Positions 49,696 through 50,336 of a DNA stretch of 50,336 nt are shown piece after piece. The stretch is from the NCBI RefSeq assembly GCF_000485595.1, contig NW_014577188.1, positions 343,287-393,622 on the forward strand, read 5' to 3'. Every line of letters begins with the position of its first letter. Position 1 is the stretch's first letter. The position numbers and the translations under genes were made by a program. This stretch comes from Priapulus caudatus. Its lineage: Eukaryota > Priapulida > Priapulimorpha > Priapulimorphida > Priapulidae. Below the pieces are notes generated by a model. That model saw only the letters and a program-made list of their open reading frames with translations, did not search any database and had not been told where the DNA came from.

Positions 49696-50336
49696 CTGTA
49701 CAACAGAACACAGACAATTAGTTTGCTAGCAACATGATTTGCACTTCCTATATAAATAAAGTACATTGGCACATGTTTCTGTCAAATACAACAACAATTT
49801 CAATCATAAGTAACCTAATAAGACTTACAGGTATTATACACATTTTAGTCGTATTCACCAAAGATAACTTTAATTATTTTTATACTTAAGAAGCAAGCGT
49901 TACTGCATTTACGTTACAGTGACTATGCGAACGTCTCAAACAGTAATTTTTCAGAAGCGATGCAATGTAGAATGCAATCGTAATGCATTCATACTAGATA
50001 CACTACAAAGGAAGGTGATACAGATAATGAAGATGTCGTGAAAACTGCACCAAGTATACTGAACATGGTGCATTGGGTCTTGCAGCTACAACAAACATGA
50101 GATGCATCAGACAGTCAGACAAATGGGGATGACTTCTATTTAATACTTCCTCACCAAGCACATTCAGTGATTAATGCAATTTTGACATACATAGGGATAC
50201 ATATATATCAGGAATAGATAATAGGGAGGAGTGTGACATCAATAAACAAGGGAAATTCGTCATTTACTAGCCTTATAATACCTACGATTTACTACGCGTA
50301 ACTCAAATCGGACACAGTACATTCGCCTATCATCGT
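49696..50336. other. Right end of window, probably intron
   Basis: No open frame with Calx-beta motifs and paired splice sites. The preceding front-half exon of this repeat must lie further right. Confidence 0.6.

Noticed and set aside
1-50336. tRNA, rRNA or CRISPR features
   Set aside because: No cloverleaf with box A/B, no rRNA stretch and no regularly spaced direct repeats were noticed; a covariance search was not possible here.

Overview
The window is eukaryotic, from an invertebrate animal. It is AT-rich, with short exons bounded by GT-AG introns and many small dispersed repeats: foldback elements, microsatellites and minisatellites. The repeat families look like those of marine invertebrates, but I cannot name the species or phylum from sequence alone. 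Almost the whole window is one giant gene on the minus strand. It is the middle and C-terminal part of the ectodomain of an ADGRV1 (GPR98/VLGR1)-like very large adhesion GPCR. I can trace 72 exons, numbered here from the 5'-most (49.7 kb) to the 3'-most (0.19 kb). They encode a long series of Calx-beta repeats, with about 28 interdomain ND-x-P-x-G-type junction motifs, interrupted once by an EAR/EPTP beta-propeller. Codons split at almost every junction from 38.1 kb down to 0.19 kb rejoin in phase and continue the domain. Neither the gene's 5' end (signal peptide, LamG/pentraxin region) nor its GAIN/GPS and seven-transmembrane part is in the window; both lie outside, to the right and left. Layout from right (5') to left (3'): 49.7-49.2 kb, two clean Calx-beta exons; 49.0-38.8 kb, about twelve further exons recognisable as Calx-beta halves but nearly all broken by stops and frame changes; 38.1-30.1 kb, fourteen clean Calx-beta exons; 29.7-27.1 kb, seven EAR exons; 26.9-1.4 kb, clean Calx-beta exons; 0.84-0.19 kb, two linker exons after the last Calx-beta repeat. 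Inside the 2.8-kb intron at 23.15-25.95 kb, on the opposite strand, lies a small complete gene. It has a TATA box, a noncoding first exon, three coding exons and a poly(A) signal. It encodes a secreted protein of about 130 residues with twelve cysteines, six per exon, and a basic RIRR site between the two halves. I do not recognise its family. It is the best candidate here for something undescribed. The introns hold several foldback or MITE-like elements (4.3, 7.4, 9.05, 21.1 and 26.25 kb), an interstitial TTAGGG tract at 21.2 kb, two minisatellites beside 3' splice sites (2.03 and 16.0 kb), long CT/GA tracts and one assembly gap (16477-16799).
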